Origin: Clostridiales bacterium
GTDB taxonomy: Bacteria > Bacillota > Clostridia > Christensenellales > CAG-138
Reading direction: 5' to 3'
Length of the DNA: 64,000 nt
Assembly: GCA_004558525.1 (NCBI GenBank)
Contig: SFCQ01000014.1
Span: 1 to 64,000 of the forward strand
In this document: piece after piece, positions 44,918-53,676 of the stretch
Numbering within the stretch: the stretch's first letter is position 1
How the letters are laid out: each line of letters starts with the position of its first letter
Notes under the pieces: generated by a model
Seen by the model: only the letters and a program-made list of their open reading frames with translations
Told to the model about the DNA's origin: nothing
The model's database searches: none
Made by a program: the position numbers and the translations under genes

Positions 44918-46149
44918 CGCACTGCCCTTGGCAGCGTTATAATATCAACCTGCTCCACACGCGGGCGGTTATCAAAAAGCTGATAGCCAAGCATGATGGA
45001 TTTTTTGCCGTAGCGGGCGTGAATGGCCTCAACAGCCATTTCCGCCCGCTCTTGCTTTATAAGCCTATCCGCATTCGTAAAAATGTCTATCTGCCTCGGT
45101 TCATTTTTTGACATGAGCGATATCGCCGTAACAGTAAGCGCACGTATGGGCTTATTCTCCTGATAATTCAATGCATACAGCTTAAACGCGGCCTCCGCAA
45201 GCTTTTTCCAGCTTTGCGTGGGGAAGCTGAGCGCATGCTGGAACTGCCTCCAGCTGAGTGCGCTATCGCGTATGCTTAGCTGTATTCCGCCGGCCATGGC
45301 GTAGTTTTCGCGCAGCCTGTGCGAAACATCCTGCGCAAGCTCAGTTATCACCCGTCTTACGTCTATCGGGCTCGTTATATCGTGCGGACAGGTTGTGCCC
45401 CTGCCGATGCTCTTGGGCGCCGGAAGCTGATCAATAGGTATTACCCTTGAATCGTCCAACCCGTTTGCAAAGCGCCAAAGCTGTTCGCCATGCTTACCGA
45501 GCCAATCCCTGAGCAGCATCTCCGGCGCATTTGCTATATCGCCTATTGTATATATGCCGTGCTTATTCAGCGTTTTCATCGTTGCCGGCCCAACATATAA
45601 CAGAGCCTCAGCCGGCAACGGCCATACGAGCTGCTTAAAATTCGCTTTGCTTATTACCGTAGTTCCGTCCGGCTTTTTAATGTCGCTGCCAAGCTTTGCA
45701 AACACCTTGTTGAACGATACTCCGACGGATACAGTCAACCCAAGCTCGTTTTTCATAATCTGCCTTATCTCATCAGCCGCTTTTTCTCCCGTGCCGAATA
45801 TATGCTCCCCGCCGGTAAGGTCAAGCCAACATTCATCCATGCCGAAAGGCTCTACCCTATCGGTGTAGCGAAGATATATCTCCCTTGCCATTTTTGAGTA
45901 TTTTGAATACTCCCCGAATCTTGGCGGCGCTACTATAAGCTCCGGGCAAAGCTCCTTCGCCTGCCACACTGCCATTCCGGTTTTGATACCCGCCTTTTTC
46001 GCCTTGTCGCTTTTAGCAAGCACTATGCCGCGCCTTTCCTCGACGCTTCCGCACACGGCTACCGCCTTTCCTCTAAGCTCCGGCCTCAGCTTTATCTCAA
46101 CAGATGCATAAAACGAATTTAAGTCGCTGTGCAAAATAATCCTATCCAT
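44914..46149 (-). CDS. dinB: DNA polymerase IV (DinB, Y family)
   Basis: A 411-residue translesion polymerase. Catalytic motifs are HSDLNSFYASVE (first Asp) and FGMDECWLDLTG (Asp-Glu pair); a helix-hairpin-helix region (NKHGIYTIGDIA) and little-finger domain follow. The steric-gate region is F-Y. It overlaps the Asp tail of the XRE gene by 4 nt convergently. Its promoter carries an SOS box, so it should be DNA-damage inducible. Confidence 0.94.
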   Translation of the reverse strand: MDRIILHSDLNSFYASVEIKLRPELRGKAVAVCGSVEERRGIVLAKSDKAKKAGIKTGMAVWQAKELCPELIVAPPRFGEYSKYSKMAREIYLRYTDRVEPFGMDECWLDLTGGEHIFGTGEKAADEIRQIMKNELGLTVSVGVSFNKVFAKLGSDIKKPDGTTVISKANFKQLVWPLPAEALLYVGPATMKTLNKHGIYTIGDIANAPEMLLRDWLGKHGEQLWRFANGLDDSRVIPIDQLPAPKSIGRGTTCPHDITSPIDVRRVITELAQDVSHRLRENYAMAGGIQLSIRDSALSWRQFQHALSFPTQSWKKLAEAAFKLYALNYQENKPIRALTVTAISLMSKNEPRQIDIFTNADRLIKQERAEMAVEAIHARYGKKSIMLGYQLFDNRPRVEQVDIITLPRAVR

Positions 46150-46176
46150 ATTTGCCTTTCGATATGCGCCATTGAT

Positions 46177-46205
46177 ATTATATTATTCGAACATTTGTTT
46201 GTCAA
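46177..46205 (-). promoter_or_regulatory. dinB promoter with LexA (SOS) operator in the spacer
   Basis: On the minus strand, TTGACA (46205-46200), a 17-nt spacer and TATAAT (46182-46177), a perfect sigma-A promoter. The spacer contains the Gram-positive SOS box: CGAAC-ATTT-GTTTG (46188-46201 on the plus strand), matching CGAAC-N4-GTTCG at nine of ten fixed positions. LexA bound here would block the polymerase. Confidence 0.85.
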
Positions 46206-46269
46206 TATTTTATTTATGTTGATTTTATAGGTTTTTTTGTTTAGTTTTGTCGTTATTCGCAATTTTGAT

Positions 46270-46297
46270 TTGTTTTTCAAAAAATATGTTATATAAT
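46270..46297 (+). promoter_or_regulatory. Sigma-A promoter of the Crp/Fnr-type gene
   Basis: TTGTTT (46270-46275), a 16-nt spacer and TATAAT (46292-46297), 37 nt before the ATG at 46335. Confidence 0.6.
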
Positions 46298-46334
46298 TTG
46301 CTATATACAACAATTCTAATAGGAGATTCATATT

Positions 46335-47012
46335 ATGGAAAGCAATGTGCTTACCGAGTTAGATGCTATTTTTCCTTTCTTCAGTACGCTCAGCAAAGAA
46401 GATCGTCAGGAGGCGCTTCGCAATGCCTCGTCTATGACATTGCCGCGCGGTTCTGTATTCTATGACGACTCTATGATATCACATTCAGCGCTGCACATCA
46501 TAAGCGGAACGCTAAAGTTCTCAACCCTATCGTCTGAAGGAAAGGAAATGACGCTCTTTCGTTTACATTCTGGCGACAACAGCAGTTATATGGAAGTTCC
46601 GATATATTCCAGCAACGGTTTTCTGCTAATGCTGCAAGCCGAATGTGATTGCAGCATATATGCTATAAATGCAGGCTATGCTAAGCGCATTTGCGACAAT
46701 TATCCTTCCGCACGCGAATTCAACAGACAAACCGTTATATCTCACTGTGCAAATGCCATATGCTCGCTTGAACAGAAGCTGTGCTTCAGTACAGACAAGC
46801 GGCTTGCACTGTTTTTGCTTGAAGAAACAAAGCGCACAGGCTCCAACACGCTTGATTATACCCAAGAACAGATAGGGCTTTATATTGGAAGCCCAAGGCC
46901 CATAGTATCACAGGCCATGACTGCGCTTGCAAAGCTTGGCGTTATAAAGGTGCGCCGCTGCCAGGTGCAGGTCATAAAGAAGGAATATCTGTTGGACGTT
47001 GTCGAAAGCTGA
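46335..47012 (+). CDS. Crp/Fnr family transcriptional regulator
   Basis: A 225-residue regulator. The cyclic-nucleotide-binding-type barrel (about 15-125) has LPRGSVFYDD and LHIISGTLKF, and is followed by a dimer helix and a winged helix with YTQEQIGLYIGSPRPIVSQAMTALAKLGVI. The N-terminal Cys cluster of FNR is missing; scattered Cys (DCSIYA, HCANAICSLEQKLCF) could still sense redox or a ligand. AGGAG precedes ATG. It ends one base before the stop of the convergent S24 repressor gene. Confidence 0.88.
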   Translation: MESNVLTELDAIFPFFSTLSKEDRQEALRNASSMTLPRGSVFYDDSMISHSALHIISGTLKFSTLSSEGKEMTLFRLHSGDNSSYMEVPIYSSNGFLLMLQAECDCSIYAINAGYAKRICDNYPSAREFNRQTVISHCANAICSLEQKLCFSTDKRLALFLLEETKRTGSNTLDYTQEQIGLYIGSPRPIVSQAMTALAKLGVIKVRRCQVQVIKKEYLLDVVES

Positions 47013-47648
47013 TTACAGCCCCCTTATCCTTACCTCCGTTACCCTGCCGATTATTTCTGCTTCATCGCGCGGCACTATCATAGGCTCGTATTTTGTGTTT
47101 GCAGGTATCAGCATAAGCGAATCGCCCATCATCTTTACTTTTCTGAGCAGCACCTCTTCGCCTATGCGTATAACTGCTATTCTTCCGTTTTCAACGCTTG
47201 GCTGCATTCTTACAAGAACAAGCGCCCCCTCCGGAATAAACTCGCCTTCCATGCAGTCGCCTTCAACTTCCATATAGAAGTATTCGCCTGCCACAGCTTC
47301 GTTTGCAGCAACAGGTATATATTCCTCTATGTTTTCATCGGCTAAAATAGGAAGTCCTGCATGCACCCTGCCAACAAGCGGCACGCCCACGCTGTTTTCA
47401 ACAGGCATAAGCTTGGAAGATATACATGTGCGCGTTTTGAAAAGGGGCGTGACCATTCCGCAGTCCCTCCCCAGCAGATGATCGGCCGTTACGCCAAAGT
47501 AATCGCACAGCTTAACAAGCACCTCGCTCGGCAGCGGCACACGACCTGTCTCATATTTGCAGACCGCCGCCTTCTGCACACCAAGCATTGACCCCAGCTC
47601 CTCTTGAGACATATTGCGGCTCTTGCGCAGTTCCTTTAACCTGTTCAT
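47013..47648 (-). CDS. CI-like repressor with S24 peptidase domain carrying Cys at the nucleophile position
   Basis: A 211-residue protein. The Cro/CI helix-turn-helix (2-58) has MSQEELGSMLGVQKAAVCKYE. The S24 domain (about 90-205) has the cleavage-site-like VHAGLP (Ala-Gly). The motif normally GDSM reads EGDCMEG, and the Lys region is VLLRKVKM. The codon is TGC, so the Ser is replaced by Cys. LexA proteins have a different N-terminal fold, so this is a CI/HdiR-type regulator, perhaps of phage origin. It is divergent from the small membrane protein gene; TTTTTTCGA repeats between them may be its operator. Confidence 0.88.
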   Translation of the reverse strand: MNRLKELRKSRNMSQEELGSMLGVQKAAVCKYETGRVPLPSEVLVKLCDYFGVTADHLLGRDCGMVTPLFKTRTCISSKLMPVENSVGVPLVGRVHAGLPILADENIEEYIPVAANEAVAGEYFYMEVEGDCMEGEFIPEGALVLVRMQPSVENGRIAVIRIGEEVLLRKVKMMGDSLMLIPANTKYEPMIVPRDEAEIIGRVTEVRIRGL

Positions 47649-47729
47649 GCCATGCTCCGATCCGTTTATATTATTGCTTAATAGCTTATAACTAATTGTA
47701 TCTCATTAAGAAATGTTTTGCAAGAACAT

Positions 47730-47754
47730 TTTTTCGATATTTTTTCGAAAAAAG
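47730..47754. promoter_or_regulatory. Candidate operator: TTTTTTCGA direct repeats and dyad
   Basis: TTTTTTCGA occurs twice in tandem, separated by TA, and the second copy extends to the perfect palindrome TTTTTTCGAAAAAA. The sites lie just before the -35 box at 47757, between the S24 repressor gene and the small membrane protein gene. A role as S24-protein operator is inferred from position. Confidence 0.45.
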
Positions 47755-47756
47755 CA

Positions 47757-47785
47757 TTGACAGTTTCCCATCGAGATATTATAAT
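47757..47785 (+). promoter_or_regulatory. Strong sigma-A promoter of the small membrane protein gene
   Basis: TTGACA (47757-47762), a 17-nt spacer and TATAAT (47780-47785): a full consensus match. The untranslated leader to ATG 47897 is about 105 nt. Confidence 0.85.
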
Positions 47786-47896
47786 GTCCTTGAGCTTGAA
47801 AAAAGCCACTAAATTTCCCGATAGGCCACTTTGCGAGCAACAAGCCGTGTTTCCGAAAAGGATATGCTGCTGGCTTACGGGCAGCGGAGGTTCATC

Positions 47897-48166
47897 ATGG
47901 ATTACTTTGGATTGTTCTTCTCCTTTATGCTTCCCGGCATAGTTTTGGGTGTAATGATAGCAGTTGCCTGCCATCAGGAGATGGCTATACGGCGCAGGCG
48001 CTCAGCAAAAGCACGTCCTCAGGCTAAGATACAGGCTGTTATGCATACGCCCGCATCATCTAAAGTCAATGTCGTTCCTGCAGCGAGCAGGACGCAAGCA
48101 AGGCCCGCAAAGCCTGTTAAGTCAGAACGCGCAAAGCTTTATATCTACGATATGAACGCGGCGTGA
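47897..48166 (+). CDS. Small single-pass membrane protein with basic tail (89 aa)
   Basis: I do not recognise a family. Residues 3-26 form one hydrophobic helix (YFGLFFSFMLPGIVLGVMIAV), followed by a strongly basic cytoplasmic tail (RRRRSAKARPQAK, then Lys/Arg/Ala/Pro-rich to the end). Length and shape recall the SOS-induced cell-division inhibitor YneA and its relatives, but the LysM domain of YneA is missing. GGAGG lies 6 nt before ATG. It has a perfect promoter next to the divergent S24 repressor gene, so it may be repressed by it; that and a stress role are inference. Confidence 0.7.
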   Translation: MDYFGLFFSFMLPGIVLGVMIAVACHQEMAIRRRRSAKARPQAKIQAVMHTPASSKVNVVPAASRTQARPAKPVKSERAKLYIYDMNAA

Positions 48167-48171
48167 TCGGC

Positions 48172-48185
48172 TTATCGACAGGCTG
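48172..48185 (-). repeat. CAGNNTGTC-type repeat terminus
   Basis: The minus strand reads CAGCCTGTCGATAA, identical in all 14 positions to the copy at 102-115 and similar to the ends of the larger elements at 37199, 39408, 56640 and 59455. An imperfect hairpin GCTTAGCTATGCTAAGC follows at 48187-48203. Confidence 0.5.
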
Positions 48186-48288
48186 AAGCTTAGCTATGCT
48201 AAGCTCGGATAAGCTGGCATCTATCAAGCCCGTTATCTTCCGCGGGACCGAATCCCTCGCGGTGATAAAATAAATTAAATTATGTGCC

Positions 48289-48328
48289 AACCGAAATAGC
48301 GCTCCTATCCGTAGGCGCTATTTTGGTT
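48289..48328. terminator. Bidirectional terminator
   Basis: AACCGAAATAGCGC / GCGCTATTTTGGTT forms a 14-bp stem with one G-T pair between the convergent small membrane protein gene and the heptad protein gene. It is A/T-rich at both bases of the stem. Confidence 0.7.
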
Positions 48329-48376
48329 TATGCGTCACAACAGCGGCGCAGCAGGGCGATAAGGCAACCCAAAAGC

Positions 48377-50263
48377 TCACTCGAACCAGCTTTTCACGGT
48401 TGCAAAGGCGTTGCTGAACCATTCGCTTACAGCTTCAAAAAATCCCTTTTGCTGCTCCTCCGTTCCGGCATTGTTTGCATCACCCTCAGCAGATGGGGCT
48501 AATGGTGTGGGGGTTGGCATATCTATGGGGAGCGGCTCCACTATAGCGTCCGTAGTTATAAGGAACTGTACGGTGCCGTTTACGTTTTCATCTGTGCAGG
48601 AAAACGAAGTATAGCCTTCCGAAAGCTCCAGCAGCGCGTCCTTTTTGGAAAGCGATATCTGTATCTCGTCAGTCTCTTCAATTATTTTGGAAAGCCCCTC
48701 CCTGCTCAAAGCCCTCAGGCCGGAGGTCATGCTCTTTAAGCCCTTATATAGCTGCTCCGTTCCGCTTGTAAGCTGTGCTCCGTTTTCGCTCAATGCCCCA
48801 AGCCCGTTTTCCAACTCCTTAAGGCCCCTGTTCAGCTGATATATTCCGCTTGAAAGCTGCCCGGCGCCGGAAGCGAGCTGATCAGCTCCGTCTGAAAGCT
48901 GGTCGGCCTTCGATACAAGCTCATTCAGCTTTTTTATCGCATTTTGAACCTCTTCAAGCGCAAGCACGGCCATGCGTATCTCATTCGCCGTCTCCTTGTC
49001 TATTTTAAGCTCAACATCCTCAAACTTTACGGCAGCGGCCGCCGCATCGGCTATTTCCTTCTTCTCATCATCCGTAAGCGTTGTATCCGCAAGCGACTCA
49101 TATACCTTTTGCCTGACTTTCTCCTTAAGCTCCGCTTCCTTGCCGCTTAACGCCTCGTTAAGCTTGCTCTCTGCTATTCTGATAATCTTTTCGTCAACGT
49201 CGCTTGACGGATCCTGCAGCTCGTCAAGCTTTTCCTTCGCTTCGTCTACCTTTTTTACCACCTCGCCTATCGCGCTCGCAAGCTCTCCTGCGCCGCCGGC
49301 AAGCTGGCCTGCACCGTTCTGTAGCTGGTCGCAGCCTTTTGTTATCTGCTGTATGCCGTCATACGCCTGAGTCACGCCGGAGACATATTGGCTCACGCCG
49401 CCGTTAAGCGTATCCGCGCCGTCGGTAAGCCTTTTTGCGCCCTTATACAGCTTTGTGCTGGCTTCGCCTATCTCGTCAAGTGCATTGAGCAGCTCCTCAA
49501 TATCGTCTATTCCCGAAAGGTCGCTTTCGTTAATTATTCCGGTCATGCCTATAAACGTACATTGTGAAAGCTCAAACCTTTCAGTATTCAGCTCAACGTA
49601 GAAGTCGTCTTTTATCCTGTCGGTTTCACTAAGCTCAAGATCGTCCGCCATGCCGGGCAGCATCACGGCCATTATGGTGGTCTTTCCGGCCTGGGACGAT
49701 AGCTTTGCGTCCGATTCAAGCGCCGTGCTGCCATCGTCAAGCGTCATCATGCCTATCACGCTGAACGGGACATAAAGCTGCTGCTGAGTTCCGTCAAGCT
49801 CAACGGTGCGCTTTAAGTTGTTTATGCACTCAACCTCTATCCTTACCCTGCCGCTTTTTCCGGCTATCTCGTCCGGGCTAAGCTTTTTTCCGTTAAGATA
49901 GTAGGTGAGCTTTATTGAAAACGGCAGCGTGCCTGAAGCCGTACCCTGATAGCAAACATCCTTACCCTCTGTTTTGAATGTTGCCGTTTGTCCGTTTATA
50001 GTCGGAGCCTCGCTGCCAAGCAGGTTTTTAATATTTGTGAGCGTAGTGTTGTCAGTTACCGTATCCTTTGAAGAGGAATTGGTTATATACACGTTTGATA
50101 TCATGGAGCGCACGTTACCCTCAGCGTCAGTTTCAACATACACCGTTTCCCCACGCGAATCATTGCCTTGCGCTGAGGTGACGCTGAACAGTATTGAAAA
50201 CAGTATAGTCGCCGCAAAGGCTATCGCCATAACAAGGCATATTATCCTAAAAGACTTTTTCAT
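48377..50263 (-). CDS. Exported Leu/Gly heptad-repeat protein (YhgE/Pip-like) of an ABC exporter operon
   Basis: A 628-residue protein with a signal anchor (6-31), an N-terminal beta-rich domain (about 35-250) and a long helical part. In that part the pattern L..GA..L..G....Y..G recurs, as in the X-X-X-L-X-X-G heptad proteins linked to membrane exporters and phage-infection proteins (ADTLNGGVSQYVSGVTQA, then GAGQLAGGAGELA and GADQLASGAGQLSSGIYQL). The C terminus is hydrophilic, not a permease. It is third in an operon with an ABC ATPase and an FtsX-type permease, so it is probably their extracytoplasmic partner. Confidence 0.8.
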   Translation of the reverse strand: MKKSFRIICLVMAIAFAATILFSILFSVTSAQGNDSRGETVYVETDAEGNVRSMISNVYITNSSSKDTVTDNTTLTNIKNLLGSEAPTINGQTATFKTEGKDVCYQGTASGTLPFSIKLTYYLNGKKLSPDEIAGKSGRVRIEVECINNLKRTVELDGTQQQLYVPFSVIGMMTLDDGSTALESDAKLSSQAGKTTIMAVMLPGMADDLELSETDRIKDDFYVELNTERFELSQCTFIGMTGIINESDLSGIDDIEELLNALDEIGEASTKLYKGAKRLTDGADTLNGGVSQYVSGVTQAYDGIQQITKGCDQLQNGAGQLAGGAGELASAIGEVVKKVDEAKEKLDELQDPSSDVDEKIIRIAESKLNEALSGKEAELKEKVRQKVYESLADTTLTDDEKKEIADAAAAAVKFEDVELKIDKETANEIRMAVLALEEVQNAIKKLNELVSKADQLSDGADQLASGAGQLSSGIYQLNRGLKELENGLGALSENGAQLTSGTEQLYKGLKSMTSGLRALSREGLSKIIEETDEIQISLSKKDALLELSEGYTSFSCTDENVNGTVQFLITTDAIVEPLPIDMPTPTPLAPSAEGDANNAGTEEQQKGFFEAVSEWFSNAFATVKSWFE

Positions 50264-50281
50264 CGTTCTTCTGTTCCTCCT

Positions 50282-52789
50282 CTATTCCGCGCTCTTAAGC
50301 GATTCTACCATATCTATTGCCCTTACCTTGCGCCGCATAAGCAGATTGACTATAAGTGAAAACACTATTGTCAGGATAAACGCACAGGCATAGCTCAAAG
50401 GCTTTGCGCTGCGCACAAACATGACAAGATCCACCTCACATGTTCGTATCACAAAGGCATGCATAAGCTTGCCGAAAAGCAGGCCTACCGTGGCCCCTAT
50501 TACGGCAAGGGCGTTGTTTTCGCGAAATATGTAAGCGTACATTTCCTTGTCATAAAAGCCAAGCACCCTTAATGTGGCAAGCTCCCTCATTCTTTCGCCT
50601 ATGTTTATATTTGTAAGGTTGAGCATGACCACAAACGTGAGCATGGCGGAGCCGAGTATGAGCACTATGACAACATAGTTCAATATGCTCAGCGAATCCA
50701 GCACGGATTCATATATGCTGCTTATCGTCCTGACTGTGTACATGCGGCTGTCGCTCAGTATCTTAGTAGACATAGCGTCCAAGCTATCCTGGCTCAGGCC
50801 GTTCTTAAGGTTGCCCATAAAGCCGTTGTACTGCATAGTTTTGCCGAACACGCTTTGATAATAGCTTGAGGTTATATAAATATAGTGATAAACATAGTTA
50901 TCTGCAACGCCTTCAACATTAAGCTTATAGTCCTTGCCGCCTGTTCTGACGGTTATAATGTCGCCTGCCCTGATTGTAAGATTCTCCGCAAGCTTTGCCG
51001 TCACAACAACGCCGTTGTCGCTCAGGACAACAGGCTCGCTGCCATTATGCAGGCTCACACGGTTTTTCATAGCAGCTGCGTTTTCTACGCCAAGAAGGTG
51101 TATGCCCCTTTGGCTTAGGCTGCCCTTTTCGCAATCCATCTGGGAATCAAGGCAGTACATGACGGATTCAAAGTCCTCACGCGCCTCATTGTTCTGCAAA
51201 AGCTTGGTTATATCCTCAAGCGGCATCGTCTCATAGGCATACGCCTGAACGTCCATCTGCCATATGTCGCCGAATTGTTCGTCAATTATGCCGAATATGG
51301 AATCCCTTAGGCCGAAGGCCGTAATGAGCAGCGCACAGCTTCCGGCAATGCCTATAACGCTCATAAAAAAGCGTTTTTTATACCTGAAAAGATTCCTTAT
51401 GGTAACCTTTGCCGTAAAATTGAGTCTTTTCCATATAAAGGCTATTCTTTCAAGAAATACCCTTTTCCCGGCCTTTGGCGCCTTCGGGCGCATAAGCGTC
51501 GCAGGAACTTCCCTTAATGACGCATAGCATGCCGAAAATGTGGCGATAGCAGTACATGCAGACATCGCCACTATTGCAAGCAGCGCGATATCAGCCCTGT
51601 ACGGGGTCTTGAAGCTGCCCAAGGAATACATTATGGAATACGCGCTCATTATAACGGCCGGAAAAAGCTTAAAGCCTATAACGGCTCCCAAAAAGCCGCC
51701 GCTTATGCATGCAGACATTGCGTATGCCGCATACTTAAAGGCTATGGCCGCTCCGCTGTAGCCAAGCGCCTTCATCGTGCCCATCTCTATTCGCTGCTCC
51801 TCCACCATCCTCGTCATTGTGGTAAGGCATACGAGCGCCGCCACGATAAAGAATATAAGCGGGAACACATCGCCAACGGCCGCTATTCTGTCCGTATTCT
51901 CACCATAATCAGAATAGCCCGGGTTGCCGCTCCTGTCCTGAACATACCATGTGCCGCTCTGCGTTGCGCCATAGTCCTTTATGCGCTGTATCACCGTATC
52001 AACAAGCTGCTTATATTCTTCACTGAATGAGCTTAGGCCGGATTTATCAGATATTACTATATCCGCCCTTGTATAGAATGTGCTCAGCAGGCTTATAACG
52101 GGCAGCTTTGTACCAAGCTTTGCTATTGCGTTGCCAGAGGCATAGGCAAAGCCGTCGCTGGCGCCGTTGCCTATGCTGCTCGAGCCCCTTTCAAACCGGC
52201 TTATATACATTGGGCTCTTCAAAAAACCGACCACCCTTAATGCTACGCTGCCGCCGGTTGACGTGAACGTAAGCATATCGCCAAGCGAAAGCTCAAGCGA
52301 GTTTTCAAATATGACGTCAAGCGCTACCTCCGTATCGTTGAGCGGAAGCCTTCCGGATGTCAGCTCAAGGCTGTTCATTGTCAAAGTTGATTCCGTATCT
52401 ATGCTGTAATCAGGCACAAGGTCTATCAGCGGGGCATATTGGGGCTTTTGCTTTATAGGCAGCGAGTAAAGCCTTATGTTCTTTTCCTTGCCGCCCTCTC
52501 CCTTTACCATAGCGTCAGCAAAAAGCCCCGGGGATACGGCTTCAACGCCATCTATCTCCTCAAGATCGCGTATGTTTTGCTCCGTAAGGCCAGATGTTGA
52601 AATAACGCTTATGTCCGATAGATCGTGCGCGTTAAAAAGCAAGTCTCCGGCTTCCTTCATATCTGGGCTTACCGCCCTTATTCCGGCAAAAAACGACACG
52701 CCAAGCGCACATATAGCAAATATCGAAAGAAACTTGCTAAACGTCTTTTTTATCTCACGCAATAGGTTTTTAAGCGTAAGCGCGTTCAT
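50282..52789 (-). CDS. ABC transporter permease, FtsX/MacB family
   Basis: An 835-residue permease with a first helix (about 18-38), a large extracytoplasmic loop, three helices around 310-430, a second loop after a helix near 480, and three more helices (about 705-825). Two FtsX domains are evident, with the EQRIEMGTMKALGYS and ERMRELATLRVLGF coupling motifs. This is the ten-helix MacB-like layout seen in Bacillota bacitracin/antimicrobial-peptide exporters. It is 24 nt from the ATPase gene and 18 nt from the heptad gene. Substrate unknown. Confidence 0.92.
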   Translation of the reverse strand: MNALTLKNLLREIKKTFSKFLSIFAICALGVSFFAGIRAVSPDMKEAGDLLFNAHDLSDISVISTSGLTEQNIRDLEEIDGVEAVSPGLFADAMVKGEGGKEKNIRLYSLPIKQKPQYAPLIDLVPDYSIDTESTLTMNSLELTSGRLPLNDTEVALDVIFENSLELSLGDMLTFTSTGGSVALRVVGFLKSPMYISRFERGSSSIGNGASDGFAYASGNAIAKLGTKLPVISLLSTFYTRADIVISDKSGLSSFSEEYKQLVDTVIQRIKDYGATQSGTWYVQDRSGNPGYSDYGENTDRIAAVGDVFPLIFFIVAALVCLTTMTRMVEEQRIEMGTMKALGYSGAAIAFKYAAYAMSACISGGFLGAVIGFKLFPAVIMSAYSIMYSLGSFKTPYRADIALLAIVAMSACTAIATFSACYASLREVPATLMRPKAPKAGKRVFLERIAFIWKRLNFTAKVTIRNLFRYKKRFFMSVIGIAGSCALLITAFGLRDSIFGIIDEQFGDIWQMDVQAYAYETMPLEDITKLLQNNEAREDFESVMYCLDSQMDCEKGSLSQRGIHLLGVENAAAMKNRVSLHNGSEPVVLSDNGVVVTAKLAENLTIRAGDIITVRTGGKDYKLNVEGVADNYVYHYIYITSSYYQSVFGKTMQYNGFMGNLKNGLSQDSLDAMSTKILSDSRMYTVRTISSIYESVLDSLSILNYVVIVLILGSAMLTFVVMLNLTNINIGERMRELATLRVLGFYDKEMYAYIFRENNALAVIGATVGLLFGKLMHAFVIRTCEVDLVMFVRSAKPLSYACAFILTIVFSLIVNLLMRRKVRAIDMVESLKSAE

Positions 52790-52813
52790 TGCCTCTCCTT
52801 GTCAGCACGTCTG

Positions 52814-53515
52814 TTACCACTCTATCTCTTCTATCGGTATTGGCTTTTCGTTAAGCTCCACCGATGCAACGGTGCCGTTTTTAACATGCACCACCCTATC
52901 CGCCATAGGCGCAAGCGCGGAATTATGGGTGATTATTATAACGGTCATGCCGCTTTTTCTGCATGTATCCTGCAAAAGCTTGAGCACCTGCTTGCCTGTT
53001 TGATAATCAAGCGCGCCGGTAGGCTCATCGCAAAGCATTAGCTTCGGGTTCTTGGCAAGCGCCCTGGCTATGGCTACGCGCTGCTGCTCGCCGCCCGAAA
53101 GCTGAGCGGGAAAGTTCATCAGCCTTTCGCCAAGCCCTACCTGAATAAGCACGTCCTTAGGCGGCAGCGGGTCTTTACATATCTGGCTAGCAAGCTCAAC
53201 GTTTTCAAGCGCTGTAAGGTTCTGCACAAGGTTGTAAAACTGGAACACAAAGCCGACTGTATCGCGCCTGTACGCCGTTAACTGCCGCCTGTCGTATTTT
53301 TCGATATGCTCGCCGTCAAGCACCACCTCGCCGCCTGTGCAATGATCCATGCCGCCGAGTATGTTCAATAAAGTTGTCTTGCCCGCACCAGACGGGCCGA
53401 CTATAACGCACAATTCGCCCTTTTCAATTTCAAGCTCAACGCCGGAAAGCGCCCTTATGGTTACCTCTCCGCTATGATACTCCTTGGTGACGTTTTTAAG
53501 CGACAAATACGCCAT
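52814..53515 (-). CDS. ABC transporter ATP-binding protein (LolD/MacB type)
   Basis: A 233-residue ATPase. Walker A GPSGAGKTT, Q-loop FQFYNLV, signature LSGGEQQR, Walker B LMLCDEPTGALD and the H-loop THNSALA are intact. The FQFYNL and EPTGALD forms are typical of the MacB/LolD/FtsE branch. It is first in the three-gene operon and starts MAYLSLKNVTKEY. It works with the FtsX permease as a mechanotransmission-type transporter rather than an importer. Confidence 0.94.
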   Translation of the reverse strand: MAYLSLKNVTKEYHSGEVTIRALSGVELEIEKGELCVIVGPSGAGKTTLLNILGGMDHCTGGEVVLDGEHIEKYDRRQLTAYRRDTVGFVFQFYNLVQNLTALENVELASQICKDPLPPKDVLIQVGLGERLMNFPAQLSGGEQQRVAIARALAKNPKLMLCDEPTGALDYQTGKQVLKLLQDTCRKSGMTVIIITHNSALAPMADRVVHVKNGTVASVELNEKPIPIEEIEW

Positions 53516-53639
53516 GACAGCCTCCCCCCTACAAGCCCTTGTATAATAATGATTTTACATCATGCCAAGGGATAAATATATGCTTTTTACATTATTTCAA
53601 ATTCAGTTCACAAACAGTCCTTTGTTGAGATGGAATATC

Positions 53640-53661
53640 AAAAGAGGCGGCCTTTGCCGCC
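53640..53661 (-). terminator. Terminator of the PQQ-like propeller gene
   Basis: GGCGGC (53646-53651), a CTTT loop and GCCGCC (53656-53661); on the minus strand the hairpin is followed by TCTTTTGAT. It lies 16 nt after the stop codon. Confidence 0.75.
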
Positions 53662-53676
53662 CCACAAAGCTCCTTT

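Noticed and set aside
47013..47648. LexA itself
   Set aside because: The N-terminal domain is a Cro/CI helix-turn-helix (MSQEELGSMLGVQKAAVCKYE), not the LexA winged helix, so the SOS repressor acting on dinB must be elsewhere.
47897..48166. YneA-type division inhibitor
   Set aside because: Shape and setting are similar but there is no LysM domain or other sequence similarity that I can see, so I kept it as unknown.
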